In this document: positions 1 to 11,584 of the stretch, piece by piece
How the letters are laid out: the number at the start of each line of letters is the position of its first letter
Position numbering within the stretch: position 1 is the stretch's first letter
Assembly: GCA_046295975.1 (NCBI GenBank)
Contig: JBKBMG010000019.1
Span: forward strand, 1-64,000
From: UBA2357 sp046295975
GTDB taxonomy: Bacteria > Pseudomonadota > Gammaproteobacteria > Burkholderiales > Rhodocyclaceae
Direction of reading: 5' to 3'
Length of the DNA stretch: 64,000 nucleotides
The notes under the pieces: generated by a model
Told to the model about the DNA's origin: nothing
Seen by the model: the letters and a program-made list of their open reading frames with translations, nothing else
Databases searched by the model: none
Translations under genes and position numbers: made by a program

Positions 1-44
1 CCCCGGACAGCATCCACACCGGACATCACTGATTCCCTTTCCAT
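1..44 (-). CDS. Start of the first ORF of the insertion sequence (5' partial)
   Basis: The minus-strand ATG at 44 is preceded by AAGGAG at 51-56 with a 6-nt spacer, an excellent ribosome binding site. It opens a frame reading MERESVMSGVDAVR up to the window edge. A second in-frame ATG is at 26. Its place directly inside the terminal repeats fits the transposase gene (istA) of an IS21-like element. Only 14 residues are visible and no domain can be recognised, so the function is inferred from position alone. Confidence 0.4.
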   Translation of the reverse strand, partial: MERESVMSGVDAVR

Positions 45-118
45 CTCTCGCTCCTTCAGGTCGATGGGTGGGGAAAATTCGATTACCACAGGTGGGGATT
101 ATTGGATTACCGCTGACA
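1..118 (-). mobile_element. Terminus of an IS21-like insertion sequence (partial)
   Basis: Read on the minus strand, the element appears to start with TGTCAGCG at position 118. Two 21-bp direct repeats lie at 67-87 and 91-111. They differ at only 3 of 21 positions and are offset by 24 bp. Both run GGTGGGGA..ATT..GATTACC on the plus strand. A TG tip followed by multiple subterminal repeats is typical of IS21-family ends. Just inside the repeats a ribosome binding site and ATG open a reading frame that leaves the window. Only this end is visible, so family assignment rests on end architecture and not on a transposase. Confidence 0.6.
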
Positions 119-328
119 CTCGGGCATGAGCAGTCCGCGCACAGTCGCCTTCTTTGTGTAGGTGCCGTAGTAGCTGAATACGACGATGACGCCGATGAGC
201 ATTAGGGCCAGCGACGCCGCAAGGTGATAGCCAATAGGTTGATGAATGAGCACCTTCCCGTGGCGTTGCCGAGCACGCGCTTCCAGCACCTCTTCCCGGA
301 AGAGTGAAGGTGGATTCGGCCCCGACAT
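107..328 (-). pseudogene. Truncated HlyD/CvaA-type membrane fusion protein gene
   Basis: The frame starts at an ATG at 328, or at a TTG at 397 with an extended N-terminus. It shows a SLFREEVLEARARQ segment, one membrane helix (HLAASLALMLIGVIVVFSYY) and YTKKATVRGLLMP. This is the typical start of adaptor subunits of bacteriocin or toxin type I exporters, which have about 400 residues. After about 70 codons the frame runs into the insertion-sequence end at 118 and stops at a TAA inside it. The barrel and coiled-coil parts are missing, so the gene is dead here. No cargo peptide or peptidase-ABC partner is visible next to it. Confidence 0.7.
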
Positions 329-1197
329 CCTAGGCGCCCGTTTGTTCACGGCCAGCGACGATTTCGTTGCAGGCGAAGCGAGATATGTGCGAACCAAGCG
401 CGTGTCGAAGCGCGCCGCCTTCGTTCTGCCATTTGAACGGTGCGATGGACTGTGCGTAAGGTGGTTCAGCAGGAACGAGGGAACAGGAGGGCATGGCTTG
501 TCAACTGCAAAAGCGATTGCTTCGAGACGAAGCGAACTCTGGCTGGCTGACGGAGCAACCCGCTGGCTGGCTGAAAAAAAGGAACATGACGTTCTCTTGA
601 GGCGAGAGGATAGCCCGTATCAGCGAGCACAGCAATATGGCTTTTAGATTATTTCATGCCGAAGGGTTCGATCCATTTTCTGTAAAGCGTCGCTATTCAC
701 GTGGATGCTATTCAAGCATCAATCCGTTGGACATACTCGAATGAACTTCTTTCCATGTTGGACAGGATGCTTACAAAACCTCGAACTGATGACTCGTATG
801 GCTCTTACGGAACCAAAACGCTACCGCGTCGGCGCGAGCACCGAAGTGTTTCAAACCTGGTGGTGTCACGACCTTGCCCGCCACCCGGACACATCTTCCC
901 GCGGGGCGCGTGCGCGCCGCCAAGCCACCCGGTCCGCGTCGTCTCTCTACGCAGCAATGGCCCGGCACCGCCTCGCAAGCATACGCAACGCGGCCCGGGA
1001 CTGGACGGTGTGCATGCCGCCGAGAGGCTGCATACGCACACCTTGGCTACCCGATGACCACCGGCAAGAGCAACTTCCGAAGTCCCCGTAAACGCCGGCG
1101 CTTGAGGACAAGACCGTACGGTGACGCACACCAATTCGTTAGTCATATCTCGAACATTCGATCGTTGGCACCATCGCCGTGGCAACCCCGCACCGAG
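329..1197. other. Gene-poor intergenic stretch upstream of nrdA
   Basis: About 870 bp hold no frame with recognisable protein character. The frames present in both directions have poor codon use and no family motif. Base composition to about position 800 is visibly less GC-rich than the rest of the window. Together with the truncated secretion gene and the insertion sequence, this suggests remnant or acquired DNA. No RNA gene was recognised. Confidence 0.5.
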
Positions 1198-1244
1198 ATA
1201 CAACATGTAGTAAATAAATCGAGTTTGAGCAATACATGTAGTAC
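1198..1244 (+). promoter_or_regulatory. Tandem NrdR boxes
   Basis: Two copies of ACATGTAGTA lie at 1203-1212 and 1234-1243. Extended to 16 bp (1198-1213 and 1229-1244), each fits the NrdR consensus core C-W-A-Y-A-T-R-T-W-G-T. The first matches fully; the second has A in place of the first C. The start-to-start distance is 31 bp, three helical turns, which is the usual spacing of paired NrdR boxes. NrdR is the ATP-cone repressor of ribonucleotide reductase genes. The sites lie upstream of the likely promoter and riboswitch of nrdAB. Confidence 0.8.
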
Positions 1245-1263
1245 CCCGACGCGTGCAATCGGG

Positions 1264-1292
1264 TTGACTCGATGTATCGATTGGACTAAGGT
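1264..1292 (+). promoter_or_regulatory. Candidate sigma-70 promoter of nrdAB
   Basis: TTGACT at 1264-1269 and TAAGGT at 1287-1292 are separated by 17 bp. Transcription would start near 1299, just before the P1 strand of the cobalamin riboswitch. The -35 is good and the -10 moderate. Placement between the NrdR boxes and the riboswitch supports the call. Confidence 0.45.
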
Positions 1293-1490
1293 TGCACCCG
1301 TCGTTGTCGTCCGGTGTTAGCCGGACAAGGGAATCCGGTGACGTGATCTCGCACTCGCGGGCCGCGGAATCCGGGGCTGCCCCCGCAACTGTAATCGGCG
1401 AGTTTCGTGCCCCCGTGTGCCACTGGACCAGTTCCGGGAAGGCCGGCGCGATGCGACGACCCGAAAGCCAGGAGACCTGCAACGACCTCC
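1291..1490 (+). promoter_or_regulatory. Cobalamin (B12) riboswitch controlling nrdAB
   Basis: Conserved elements of the AdoCbl riboswitch appear in order. AAGGGAATCCGGTG is at about 1327-1340, GGGGCTGCCCCCGCAACTGT at about 1374-1393, a CCACTG core follows, then GGGAAGG, and GAAAGCCAGGAGACCTGC closes near 1480. GTCGTT at 1300-1305 can pair with AACGAC at 1481-1486 as P1. B12 riboswitches before class I ribonucleotide reductases are known (for example Streptomyces nrdAB). They turn off the B12-independent enzyme when cobalamin can support the class II enzyme NrdJ. No poly-U terminator follows, so control may be translational or Rho-dependent. Confidence 0.93.
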
Positions 1491-1745
1491 GGCCCGCCGC
1501 CGGACCGCGCCCTGCGCGGACGAGCGGCTGGCCGGGTTCGTGAAACCTATCAGGGCGGGGTGCCCCTGACGAGCGAAACGGCATGCCATGGTCAGCTTTT
1601 GCACCATGCTCGCCGGGTCACTTGCGACATGCGTCGCGGCAACGCCACTGACAGGCCACCACAGGCACAAGCGCCTGACACCTGCCAGCGGTTAGCCGGC
1701 TTCGGCGCGGCCGGATCATCGGCACCCCGCTGCAACACTGCATAA
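1491..1745 (+). other. Long 5' leader between riboswitch and nrdA
   Basis: About 255 nt of untranslated leader separate the aptamer from the nrdA ribosome binding site. It holds a possible long-range CCGGCC/GGCCGG pairing just after the aptamer and a small hairpin at 1551-1568 (CAGGG/CCCTG arms). No recognisable reading frame or U-rich terminator is present. The distance argues against simple masking of the nrdA start by the aptamer. Confidence 0.4.
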
Positions 1746-1762
1746 AGCGAGGAGCCGCGCCG

Positions 1763-4599
<2,837 letters not shown>

Positions 4600-4603
<4 letters not shown>

Positions 4604-5808
4604 CCGCCTTCTTCGACGACTGGGACACCCCTGCCCCTGCACGCAGCCAGTCCGTGCCGACCCCCGTCTCCCGGGCGGCACCCACCCCGCCCCCGGCGGA
4701 CGCACGCTTGCACGACGACATCGCGCTTGACGGCATCGCACTCACCGAGCCATCCGCGGGCACAGCCACGACCACCGCCCCCACGCCTGCACCGCTCGCC
4801 GCCCTGCCCCCGGTGCGCGCGGCCGACAAGCGCATCGTCAACGGCAAGGCCGACATCAACCAGCTCGCGCCCTTCAAGTATCCGTGGGCGTGGGAGTTCT
4901 TCCTCAACGCCAACAAGAACCACTGGACGCCGCTGGAAATCTCCATGGCGCAGGACGTGCACGACTACCACCACAAGCTCACCCCGGCCGAGCGCCATGT
5001 GTTCGAGAACGTGCTGTCCTACCTCACCACCTCGGACATCCTCGCCATGCGCAACATCGGCCTGGCGGTAATGGAAAAGATGAGCGCCCCCGAACTGCAG
5101 ATCTACCAGGCCCGCCAGGTGTACGAAGAGGCGCTGCACACCTGGACCTACCAGCACTGCATCGAGAGCCTGGGCCTGGACCAGCAGGAGATCTACAACC
5201 GTTACCGCGTAGTGCCGCAAATCCACGGCAAGATCGCGCTCGCCAACCGCCGCCTGGAGCGCATCATGCGCTCGGACTTCGACCTCACCGACCGCGACAA
5301 CCTGCACGAATTCGCGCTCTCCTACCTGTTCTTCGCCGGCATCTTCGAGGGGTGCTGGTTCTACAACGGCTTCACCCCCATCTTCGCGCTACAGCGGCGC
5401 GGGCTGATGAAGGGCACGGCCGAGCAGCTGCAGTACATCATGCGCGACGAGGTGTTGCACTGCGCCTTCGGCATCCGCGTGGTACGCACCCTCATCGCCG
5501 AAGAAAACCTGCAGCTCGATCCGCAGGCCATCGCCACCCTGTGGGCCGAGGCCGAAGCCGCCGAGGCGGCCTACGCCGACTACCTGCTCGCCGACCCGGT
5601 GCTCGGCTACTCCGCCACCCAGCACATGGCCCAGTTCCGCTTCGTCGCCAACCGCCGCGCCCGCCAGCTCGGCCTCGCCGAGCCCTTCCCCGGCGCCGAG
5701 AACGTGCTGCCCTGGCTGGACGAACAGGCCAACCTGCGCAAGGAGAAAAACTTCTTCGAGACCCGGGTCACCGAGTACCAGACCGGCGGCGCGCTGAGCT
5801 GGGAGTGA
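4600..5808 (+). CDS. nrdB: Ribonucleoside-diphosphate reductase class Ia, beta subunit
   Basis: Diiron-tyrosyl radical subunit, 402 residues. The start ATG overlaps the nrdA stop by four bases, so the two are translationally coupled. Residues 1 to about 75 are a low-complexity Pro/Ala/Thr segment. The conserved fold begins near RIVNGKADINQ. The metal ligand and radical cluster is clear: E177, H180 and Y184 in YEEALHTWTY match E115, H118 and Y122 of the E. coli enzyme. Further ligand motifs are FAGIFEG and MRDEVLHCAF. The C-terminus ends in the tail that docks on NrdA. The proline-rich N-terminal extension is the only unusual trait. Confidence 0.96.
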
Positions 5809-5848
5809 GGCGGCCTGAATGACGGGCTGACCCACTGCCCGGGCCGCC
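5809..5848 (+). terminator. Inverted repeat after nrdB
   Basis: GGCGGCC at 5809-5815, directly after the nrdB stop codon, can pair with GGCCGCC at 5842-5848. There is no T-tract, so this is at best a weak or Rho-assisted terminator. Confidence 0.3.
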
Positions 5849-6017
5849 CGCCAAGCCGCGTTCCGGACTGGCGTAGCGCGCTTGGCATTCCCTACGCCAC
5901 GAAAGCACACGGCGTGCGCATATCGCGCCTCTGCGGGTTGCAATCGCCACCGGCAGCGTGTTCGTCGACAATCGCACGCAGGCCTCGGGACAAGCGCAGG
6001 GACACATACCCGTTATC

Positions 6018-6836
6018 ATGAGGTATCGACACCACCCGGACAGGACAGCACACGTGGGCGACATCTGGATTCTGCGCTGCGAAAGCCGCGTACTCGTGCT
6101 CGGCGACGCGGGCGCCAGCGCCTTTCCCCGCTTTGCGGGGGCGGACGCGCTCGCCTCGCTGACTCCGCTACCCGAGCGGAACTGGCTGACGGTAGGAATG
6201 CACGCCGGCGTGACTTGCCACGCGGCGGATGTCGAGCGCTTTCCGGACCTGCCAGGTGCGATTGCGGTGTCCTTGCGCGAGTTGTTCCTGGTGTCCGGCG
6301 CCGACGCCTTCACCCTGGCAGGGCGGGCCGTGCAATTGCTGGACTGGCACCGGCAGCATCGCTTCTGTGGCCAGTGCGGCACGCCGACCGAGCGCCGGCA
6401 GACGGAGTTCGCGATGCAATGCCCGAGTTGCGGACTGATCGTCTATCCGCGCATCTCGCCCGCCGTAATGGTGCTGGTGCGTGACGGGCGGCGTCTGCTG
6501 CTGGCGCGCAGCCCGCGCTTCAAGCCGGGGGTGTTCAGCGCACTGGCGGGCTTTGTGGAGGCGGGGGAAACCCTGGAGGCATGCGCGGTACGCGAGGTAC
6601 ACGAGGAAGTGGGTATCGCGATCACCAACCTGCGCTATTTCTCCAGCCAACCCTGGCCGTTTCCGAACTCGTTGATGGTGGCTTTCTTTGCGGACTACGC
6701 GGGCGGTGAGATCGTGCCCGAGCCGGGCGAGATCGAGGCCGCCGGCTGGTTCACGCCGGAGCACCTGCCCGCCCTGCCCGACCCGATCAGCATCGCGCGG
6801 CGTTTGATCGATGCTGCGCTGGCAGGCGCGGAGTAG
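6018..6836 (+). CDS. nudC: NAD(+)/NADH diphosphatase, Nudix hydrolase
   Basis: Hydrolyses NADH/NAD to NMN(H) and AMP; members also remove NAD caps from RNA. A zinc ribbon with two Cys pairs (FCGQCG and QCPSCG) precedes the Nudix box GFVEAGETLEACAVREVHEE. The downstream SQPWPFPNSLM is the signature that separates NADH diphosphatases from other Nudix enzymes. Start choice is uncertain. The ATG at 6018 lacks a well-spaced ribosome binding site, while a GTG at 6054 has AGGA 8 nt upstream and would give 260 residues, close to the 257 of E. coli NudC. The gene stands alone between nrdB and a convergent gene. Confidence 0.92.
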   Translation: MRYRHHPDRTAHVGDIWILRCESRVLVLGDAGASAFPRFAGADALASLTPLPERNWLTVGMHAGVTCHAADVERFPDLPGAIAVSLRELFLVSGADAFTLAGRAVQLLDWHRQHRFCGQCGTPTERRQTEFAMQCPSCGLIVYPRISPAVMVLVRDGRRLLLARSPRFKPGVFSALAGFVEAGETLEACAVREVHEEVGIAITNLRYFSSQPWPFPNSLMVAFFADYAGGEIVPEPGEIEAAGWFTPEHLPALPDPISIARRLIDAALAGAE

Positions 6837-6981
6837 GCCAAGCACATCGCACAGGTCGGTTGGCGACCGCTTGCAGGCACGCCAGACTGTGCCGCCATTC
6901 GACCAACTCGGGAGGCGCGACGAAGCTGGTTTCCACGGTTTGCCGTGTTCCGCGTGGCGGCGCTGCACGCAGCTGCTTCGC

Positions 6982-7830
6982 TCAGAACAAGGCGCCACGC
7001 ATGCGCGCGGCGACCGCGCCGGGTCCGAACTCGGCGTCGACGCTGTCCTGGTTGTCGGCCGCCCAGCTCACCGCGCGCGCTGCGTTGTCGATTCGGCGGT
7101 CGAGCAGATGCCCGTCGGAGGCCAGCAGCTCGGCGGTGCCGGCAAAGGCGTTGGCTACGTTGTTCAAGGTACGCACCGCAGCCTGGCGGTCGGCGCTGAG
7201 CGCCGCATCGAAGGCTGCGGCATCCAGCACCAGTTGGCCGTCGGGCGTGATCTGCACGCCCATGTCGGTGAGTCCCTTGGCGAAGCCGCCATTGCCGGCG
7301 CCATGGAAGATGGAGCCGATTTCGCGGCGCAGCGAGAAGCGCGCAACGCCGCCGGCCTGGTTGTCGTCGAGCAGCGCGCCGCGCTCGAAGTAGGGGTCGA
7401 ACTCGGCGTCCCAGGCGTTGTAGCGGGCGATGAAATCCTCTAGCGCCGATTTGATCTCGCCATCACCGCGCGACATCTCCAGCCCCGCCAGCGCCTGGCT
7501 GGCCTCGCCCAGCTCAGCCACCCGGGCTCGCAGCTGGGCCAGCACCTCCGCCTCGTTGCCAATCTCCGCAACGCGTGCGTTGTAGCGTCGCAGGAAGGCG
7601 GCATTGCTCGCTTCGAGCTGCGCCAGCACCGACGCGACCCGCGTCGACTCGCCGCCGAACAGGCCCTCAAGCCCGCTGCCAGCGGCCGCGCCCGGTGTCT
7701 GCAAGCCCTTGGCATTGAGCAAAGCATTCAGGAAGTCGCCACTGCCTCCGGTCGTCGCACCACGCTGGTTGCCACTCGCGGTCAGAGTGGAAAGCGCGGC
7801 AAGGCGAAAGGCGGCGAGATCAACGTTCAT
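6982..7830 (-). CDS. FliD C-terminal-like protein, orphan
   Basis: The 282-residue protein resembles the C-terminal region of flagellar filament cap/hook-associated protein 2. It has a long helical middle part, then GLTDMGVQITPDGQLVLD and AALSADRQAAVRTLNN, matching the usual 'L-x-x-x-G-(I/V)-x-x-x-x-x-G-x-L-x-L-D' pattern. The N-terminal FliD domain is absent and no flagellar gene is nearby. The start at 7830 has CGGAG a few bases upstream; the frame could be extended by 14 codons. It may be a free-standing coiled-coil relative rather than a cap protein. Function is not established. Confidence 0.7.
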   Translation of the reverse strand: MNVDLAAFRLAALSTLTASGNQRGATTGGSGDFLNALLNAKGLQTPGAAAGSGLEGLFGGESTRVASVLAQLEASNAAFLRRYNARVAEIGNEAEVLAQLRARVAELGEASQALAGLEMSRGDGEIKSALEDFIARYNAWDAEFDPYFERGALLDDNQAGGVARFSLRREIGSIFHGAGNGGFAKGLTDMGVQITPDGQLVLDAAAFDAALSADRQAAVRTLNNVANAFAGTAELLASDGHLLDRRIDNAARAVSWAADNQDSVDAEFGPGAVAARMRGALF

Positions 7831-8034
7831 GATGGGCTCCGGATAACGGCCGGGTATGGACCATACGGTCACTTGTGGTCACTTGCGGTCTTCGGCCCCA
7901 GCGCCACGGGGAAACAGGGTCATGGCACCCCAGGGCCGGTCACGCAGGTCTGACGGTCACGCGGCAAAGCGCGCGCCGCGCCTTCAGTCTAGCCTGCATT
8001 TCCGCCACCGTCACGGCTGCGGGCAGCGAGGGGG

Positions 8035-9132
8035 TCATGCACGCGCCGCCACGGCCTCGGCGATCGCCAGCGCCGAAGTCAGCCCCGGCGACTCGATGCC
8101 GAAAAGATTGATCAGGCCACGCACGCCGTGCTCGGCCTCACCCTGTAGGACGAAGTCGGCAGCCGCCTGGCCCGGGCCGGTGAGCTTGGGTCGGATGCCG
8201 GCGTAGCCCGGCTGCAGGGCGCCATCCGGCAGCGCCGGCCAGTAGTGGCGGATGGAAGCGTAGAAGGACTCGCTGCGCTGCGGGCCGACTGCGTAGTCGA
8301 TGCGGTCCACCCACTCCACGTCCGGACCGAAACGCGCCTGGCCACCCAGATCGATGGTCAGATGCACGCCCAAGCCGCCGGGCTCCGGCACCGGATAGAT
8401 CAACCGCGCGAACGGCGAACGGCCGCTCAAGCTGTAGTAGTTGCCCTTGGCCAGATACAGCGGCGGCACCACTGCAGGGTCTAGGCCGCCGAGCGATGCG
8501 GCAATCTGTTGCGCCTGCAGGCCGGCACAGTTCACCACCAGCCCGGCGGTGATCTCCATTGCCTGCTCACCACCGACTTCGAGCAGGATGCCGTCGGCGC
8601 CGCATTGCCCCCCCAGCACCGGCGAACCAAAGGCCAGCATGCCCCCGGCCGCCTCGCAGTCACCCTGCAACGCCAGCATCAGCGCGTGGCTGTCGACGAT
8701 GCCGGTGCTGGTGCTGTTCAGCGCCGCCACGCAGTAGAGGTTGGGTTCGGCCGCGCGCGCCCGTTCCCCCGAGATCATTTCGAGCTCGGTCACGCCGTTT
8801 GCGCGCGCCGCGGCATGCAGGCGCGCCAGCGTATCGATCTGGTCCGACGAAGTGGCGACGATGAACTTGCCGCAACGGCGGTGCGGAATACCGCGCTCGG
8901 CGCAATAGGCATAGAGCAGTTGCTTGCCGCGCACACACCATTCGGCCTTGTGCGAGCCGGCCGGGTAGTAGATGCCGGCATGCACCACCTCGCTGTTGCG
9001 CGAACTGATACCGCTACCAATGCCTTGTTCGCGCTCGACGACGATGGTTTCCAGCCCGCGCAGCGCGAGCGCCCGGGCGACAGCCAGCCCGACCACACCG
9101 GCTCCGATGACAATGCAATCGACTCGTTCCAT
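8035..9132 (-). CDS. FAD-dependent oxidoreductase, L-2-hydroxyglutarate oxidase-like
   Basis: The 365-residue protein belongs to the DAO (glycine oxidase-like) FAD family. It begins with the dinucleotide-binding motif CIVIGAGVVGLAVARAL and an acidic residue at the end of the second strand (VVERE). NSEVVHAGIYYPAGSHKAEWC matches the active-site segment of LhgO/L2HGDH-type enzymes, which oxidise L-2-hydroxyglutarate and pass electrons to the respiratory chain. The C-terminus (GYAGIRPKLTG, then FGIESPGLTSALAIAE) closes the FAD site. Exact substrate cannot be settled from sequence. It lies about 70 bp downstream of ppnN on the same strand. Confidence 0.85.
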   Translation of the reverse strand: MERVDCIVIGAGVVGLAVARALALRGLETIVVEREQGIGSGISSRNSEVVHAGIYYPAGSHKAEWCVRGKQLLYAYCAERGIPHRRCGKFIVATSSDQIDTLARLHAAARANGVTELEMISGERARAAEPNLYCVAALNSTSTGIVDSHALMLALQGDCEAAGGMLAFGSPVLGGQCGADGILLEVGGEQAMEITAGLVVNCAGLQAQQIAASLGGLDPAVVPPLYLAKGNYYSLSGRSPFARLIYPVPEPGGLGVHLTIDLGGQARFGPDVEWVDRIDYAVGPQRSESFYASIRHYWPALPDGALQPGYAGIRPKLTGPGQAAADFVLQGEAEHGVRGLINLFGIESPGLTSALAIAEAVAARA

Positions 9133-9201
9133 TCGACGCAGGCGATTCGCTGGGAAGGAAGGGGGGGCGGAAGCGGATCCTGCCGCGGTATCCGGGCGAC
9201 C

Positions 9202-10605
9202 TCAGGCCGCTTCGGTCACCACCCGGTAGCACGGTTTGTACTGTTTGCCCGGCAACTTCATCCGCCCCTGCTCGACGAAGGAGGCGAGCAAGGCGTCCAT
9301 CAGGCTCATGACCTGCGCGTCACCGTGGATCTCGAAGTGGCCGTACTGTTCGATCTCCATGATGCCTTCGTTCTTGACGTTGCCGGCGACCACGCCGGAG
9401 AACGCGCGCCGCAGGTTGGCGGCGAGCAGATGGTTGGGCTGGTGGGCATGCAGCGACAAGCTGCTCATGTTGGCGTGGGTGGGGCGGAAAGGCTGCTGGA
9501 AGTCGTGCTCGATACGCAGCAGCCAGTTGAAATAGTACGCGTCGCCGGTGTCCTTGCGGAAGGCGCGGACCGCTGCGATGCCGGCCTGGAGCTCGCGTGC
9601 GACCTCGGTCGGATCATCGACGATGATCTTGTAGCGGCGCTGGGCTTCCGGCCCCAGGGTGGCGCCGATGAAGGCATCGATGCGGCGGAAGTAGGCCTCC
9701 GCACTGCGCGGGCCGGTGAAGACCAGCGGAAACGGTTGGGCGGCGTTGTCCGGGTGCAGCAGAATGCCCAGTACGTAGAGGATTTCCTCGGCGGTGCCGA
9801 CTCCGCCAGGAAACACCACGAAGCCGTGGCCGGCACGCACGAAGGCCTCCAGGCGCTTTTCGACGTCCGGGAAGATCACCAGGTTGTTCACGATGGGATT
9901 GGGCGATTCGGCCGCGATGATGCCGGGCTCGGTGAAGCCCAGGTAGCGCGGCTGCGCCACGCGCTGCTTGCTGTGGGCGATGGTCGCGCCCTTCATCGGG
10001 CCCTTCATCGCGCCCGGGCCACAGCCGGTGCAGATGTCCAGGCCACGCAGGCCGAGCTGGTAGCCGACGCGCTTGGTGTAGTCGTATTCCTCGCGGCTGA
10101 TCGAGTGCCCGCCCCAGCACACCACCATGTTGGGGTGCTCGATCGGTTGCACCACGCCGGCATTGCGCAGCATGTGGAACACCGCCTCGGTAATCCCCTC
10201 CGACCGCAGCGGATCGAAGCGCCCGCCAGCGGCAGCCTCGCGGAACTCGCTGCCGGCGAAGACCACATCGCGCAGCACCGAAAACAGGTGCTCCTGAATG
10301 CCGCGGATCATCACCCCGTCGACAAAAGCGCTGGCCGGCGCGGCCTTGATGTCGAGCTTGACGCCGCGCTCGCGCTGGACGATGCGGATGTCGAAATCCG
10401 GGTAGCGCTGCAGCAGCTCGCGACCGTCATCCAGCTCGTTGCCACAGTTGAGCACGGCCAGTGAGCAGTTGCGAAACGTCTCGTGCAGACCGCCGCGTTC
10501 ATGGTTGGACAAGGCCGCGGCTTCGGCACGGGACAACACCTCCATGCGCCCTAGCGGCGCAATCTGGGCATCGACGACTTCGAATGGCATGGTCGGGGCT
10601 TCCAT
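9202..10605 (-). CDS. ppnN: Pyrimidine/purine-5'-nucleotide nucleosidase (LOG-family)
   Basis: PpnN (YgdH) cleaves nucleoside monophosphates to base and ribose 5-phosphate and is bound and stimulated by (p)ppGpp in E. coli. The 467-residue length fits the family. The Rossmann-like LOG core shows CTGCGPGAMKGPMKGA and the signature PGGVGTAEE. The N-terminal PpnN-specific region (VVDAQIAPLGRMEVLS) and C-terminal region (MKLPGKQYKPCYRVV) are both intact. A start at 10590 (MPFEVVD) is equally possible. It lies 55 bp downstream of argC in the same direction, with a GC-rich inverted repeat between them. Confidence 0.93.
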   Translation of the reverse strand: MEAPTMPFEVVDAQIAPLGRMEVLSRAEAAALSNHERGGLHETFRNCSLAVLNCGNELDDGRELLQRYPDFDIRIVQRERGVKLDIKAAPASAFVDGVMIRGIQEHLFSVLRDVVFAGSEFREAAAGGRFDPLRSEGITEAVFHMLRNAGVVQPIEHPNMVVCWGGHSISREEYDYTKRVGYQLGLRGLDICTGCGPGAMKGPMKGATIAHSKQRVAQPRYLGFTEPGIIAAESPNPIVNNLVIFPDVEKRLEAFVRAGHGFVVFPGGVGTAEEILYVLGILLHPDNAAQPFPLVFTGPRSAEAYFRRIDAFIGATLGPEAQRRYKIIVDDPTEVARELQAGIAAVRAFRKDTGDAYYFNWLLRIEHDFQQPFRPTHANMSSLSLHAHQPNHLLAANLRRAFSGVVAGNVKNEGIMEIEQYGHFEIHGDAQVMSLMDALLASFVEQGRMKLPGKQYKPCYRVVTEAA

Positions 10606-10660
10606 CAGGTTGGGCGCTCCGACCCCGGACCCGCCGGGCGAACGGACGCCGGCCCGGGGC

Positions 10661-11584
10661 TTACAGCCCGAGCATCAGTTGCAGGTTCTGCACCGCAGCG
10701 CCGCTGGCGCCCTTGCCGAGATTGTCGAGACGGGCGATGAGCACCGCATGGCGATGCGCCTCGTTGGCGAACACACGCAGTTCCAGCTTGTTGGTGTCAT
10801 TGAGGGCGGTGGCGTCGAGCTTGCCGTCGTCGGTGGCGGGCTCCACGCTCACCCAGCCGCCGGCCTCCGCGCTGGCCGCGTAGTGGGCCACCAGCGCCGC
10901 ATGCAGGTCTTGCGCGCGCGGCTTGCCGGGCAGTTCGTCCAGATGCAACGGCAACTGCACCAGCATGCCCTGGCGGAAATTGCCGACCGCCGGAATGAAG
11001 ATCGGCCGTGACGTCATGCCGGTGTAGCGCATGATCTCGGGCAGGTGTTTGTGCGACAGTCCAAGCGCATAGGCCTCGTGCAGCGGCGCCTCGCCCTTCT
11101 CGTAGGCTTCGATCATCGCCCGGCCGCCACCGGAATAGCCACTCACCGACGGCAGCGCCACCGCAAACGCCGGCGGCAGCAAACCGGCATCCACCAGCGG
11201 GCGCAGCAGCGCGATCGCGCCGGTGGCGTAGCAACCGGGGTTGGCGACACGCTCGGCGGTACGCACCGCCTCACGCTGCGCGGCGCACAACTCGGGAAAG
11301 CCGTAGATCCAGCCGGGAGCGCAGCGATGGGCGGTGGAGGCATCGATGATGCGCGGCTTGCGCCCCGGCAGGGCGTCGATCATCGCGACCGATTCGATGG
11401 CCGCATCATCGTGCAGGCACAGCACCACGAGGTCGGCCTGCGCCATCAGCTCGCGCTTGGCTTCGGGGTCCTTGCGCCGTTCGGGGGCAATGCTGAGCAT
11501 TTCGATGGCGGGCATCGTCTGCAGACGCTCGCGGATCTGGAGGCCGGTGGTACCGGCTTCGCCGTCGATGAAGATCTTGGCCAT
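10661..11584 (-). CDS. argC: N-acetyl-gamma-glutamyl-phosphate reductase, short type
   Basis: Third step of arginine synthesis: NADPH-dependent reduction of N-acetylglutamyl phosphate to the semialdehyde. The 307-residue protein is the shorter 'type 2' ArgC. Visible are the NADP-binding start FIDGEAGTTGLQIRERL, the catalytic cysteine in VANPGCYATGA, and LPSVSGYSGGGRAMI followed by the substrate-binding GLSHKHLPEI. The start at 11584 (MAKIF) aligns with the family; upstream in-frame codons are not conserved. No other arg gene is adjacent. Confidence 0.95.
   Translation of the reverse strand: MAKIFIDGEAGTTGLQIRERLQTMPAIEMLSIAPERRKDPEAKRELMAQADLVVLCLHDDAAIESVAMIDALPGRKPRIIDASTAHRCAPGWIYGFPELCAAQREAVRTAERVANPGCYATGAIALLRPLVDAGLLPPAFAVALPSVSGYSGGGRAMIEAYEKGEAPLHEAYALGLSHKHLPEIMRYTGMTSRPIFIPAVGNFRQGMLVQLPLHLDELPGKPRAQDLHAALVAHYAASAEAGGWVSVEPATDDGKLDATALNDTNKLELRVFANEAHRHAVLIARLDNLGKGASGAAVQNLQLMLGL

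Noticed and set aside
246..647. 133-codon plus-strand frame at the left end
   Set aside because: It lies opposite the truncated export-adaptor gene and has no recognisable protein features or ribosome binding site.
701..1091. Overlapping short frames between the IS and nrdA
   Set aside because: Several frames are open at once with poor codon preference and no motif; treated as non-coding.
1551..1568. Hairpin in the nrdA leader as a riboswitch terminator
   Set aside because: The stem is short and is not followed by a T-tract.
7873..8034. Small gene in the gap before the FAD oxidoreductase gene
   Set aside because: Only shadow frames without a start signal or motif were found.
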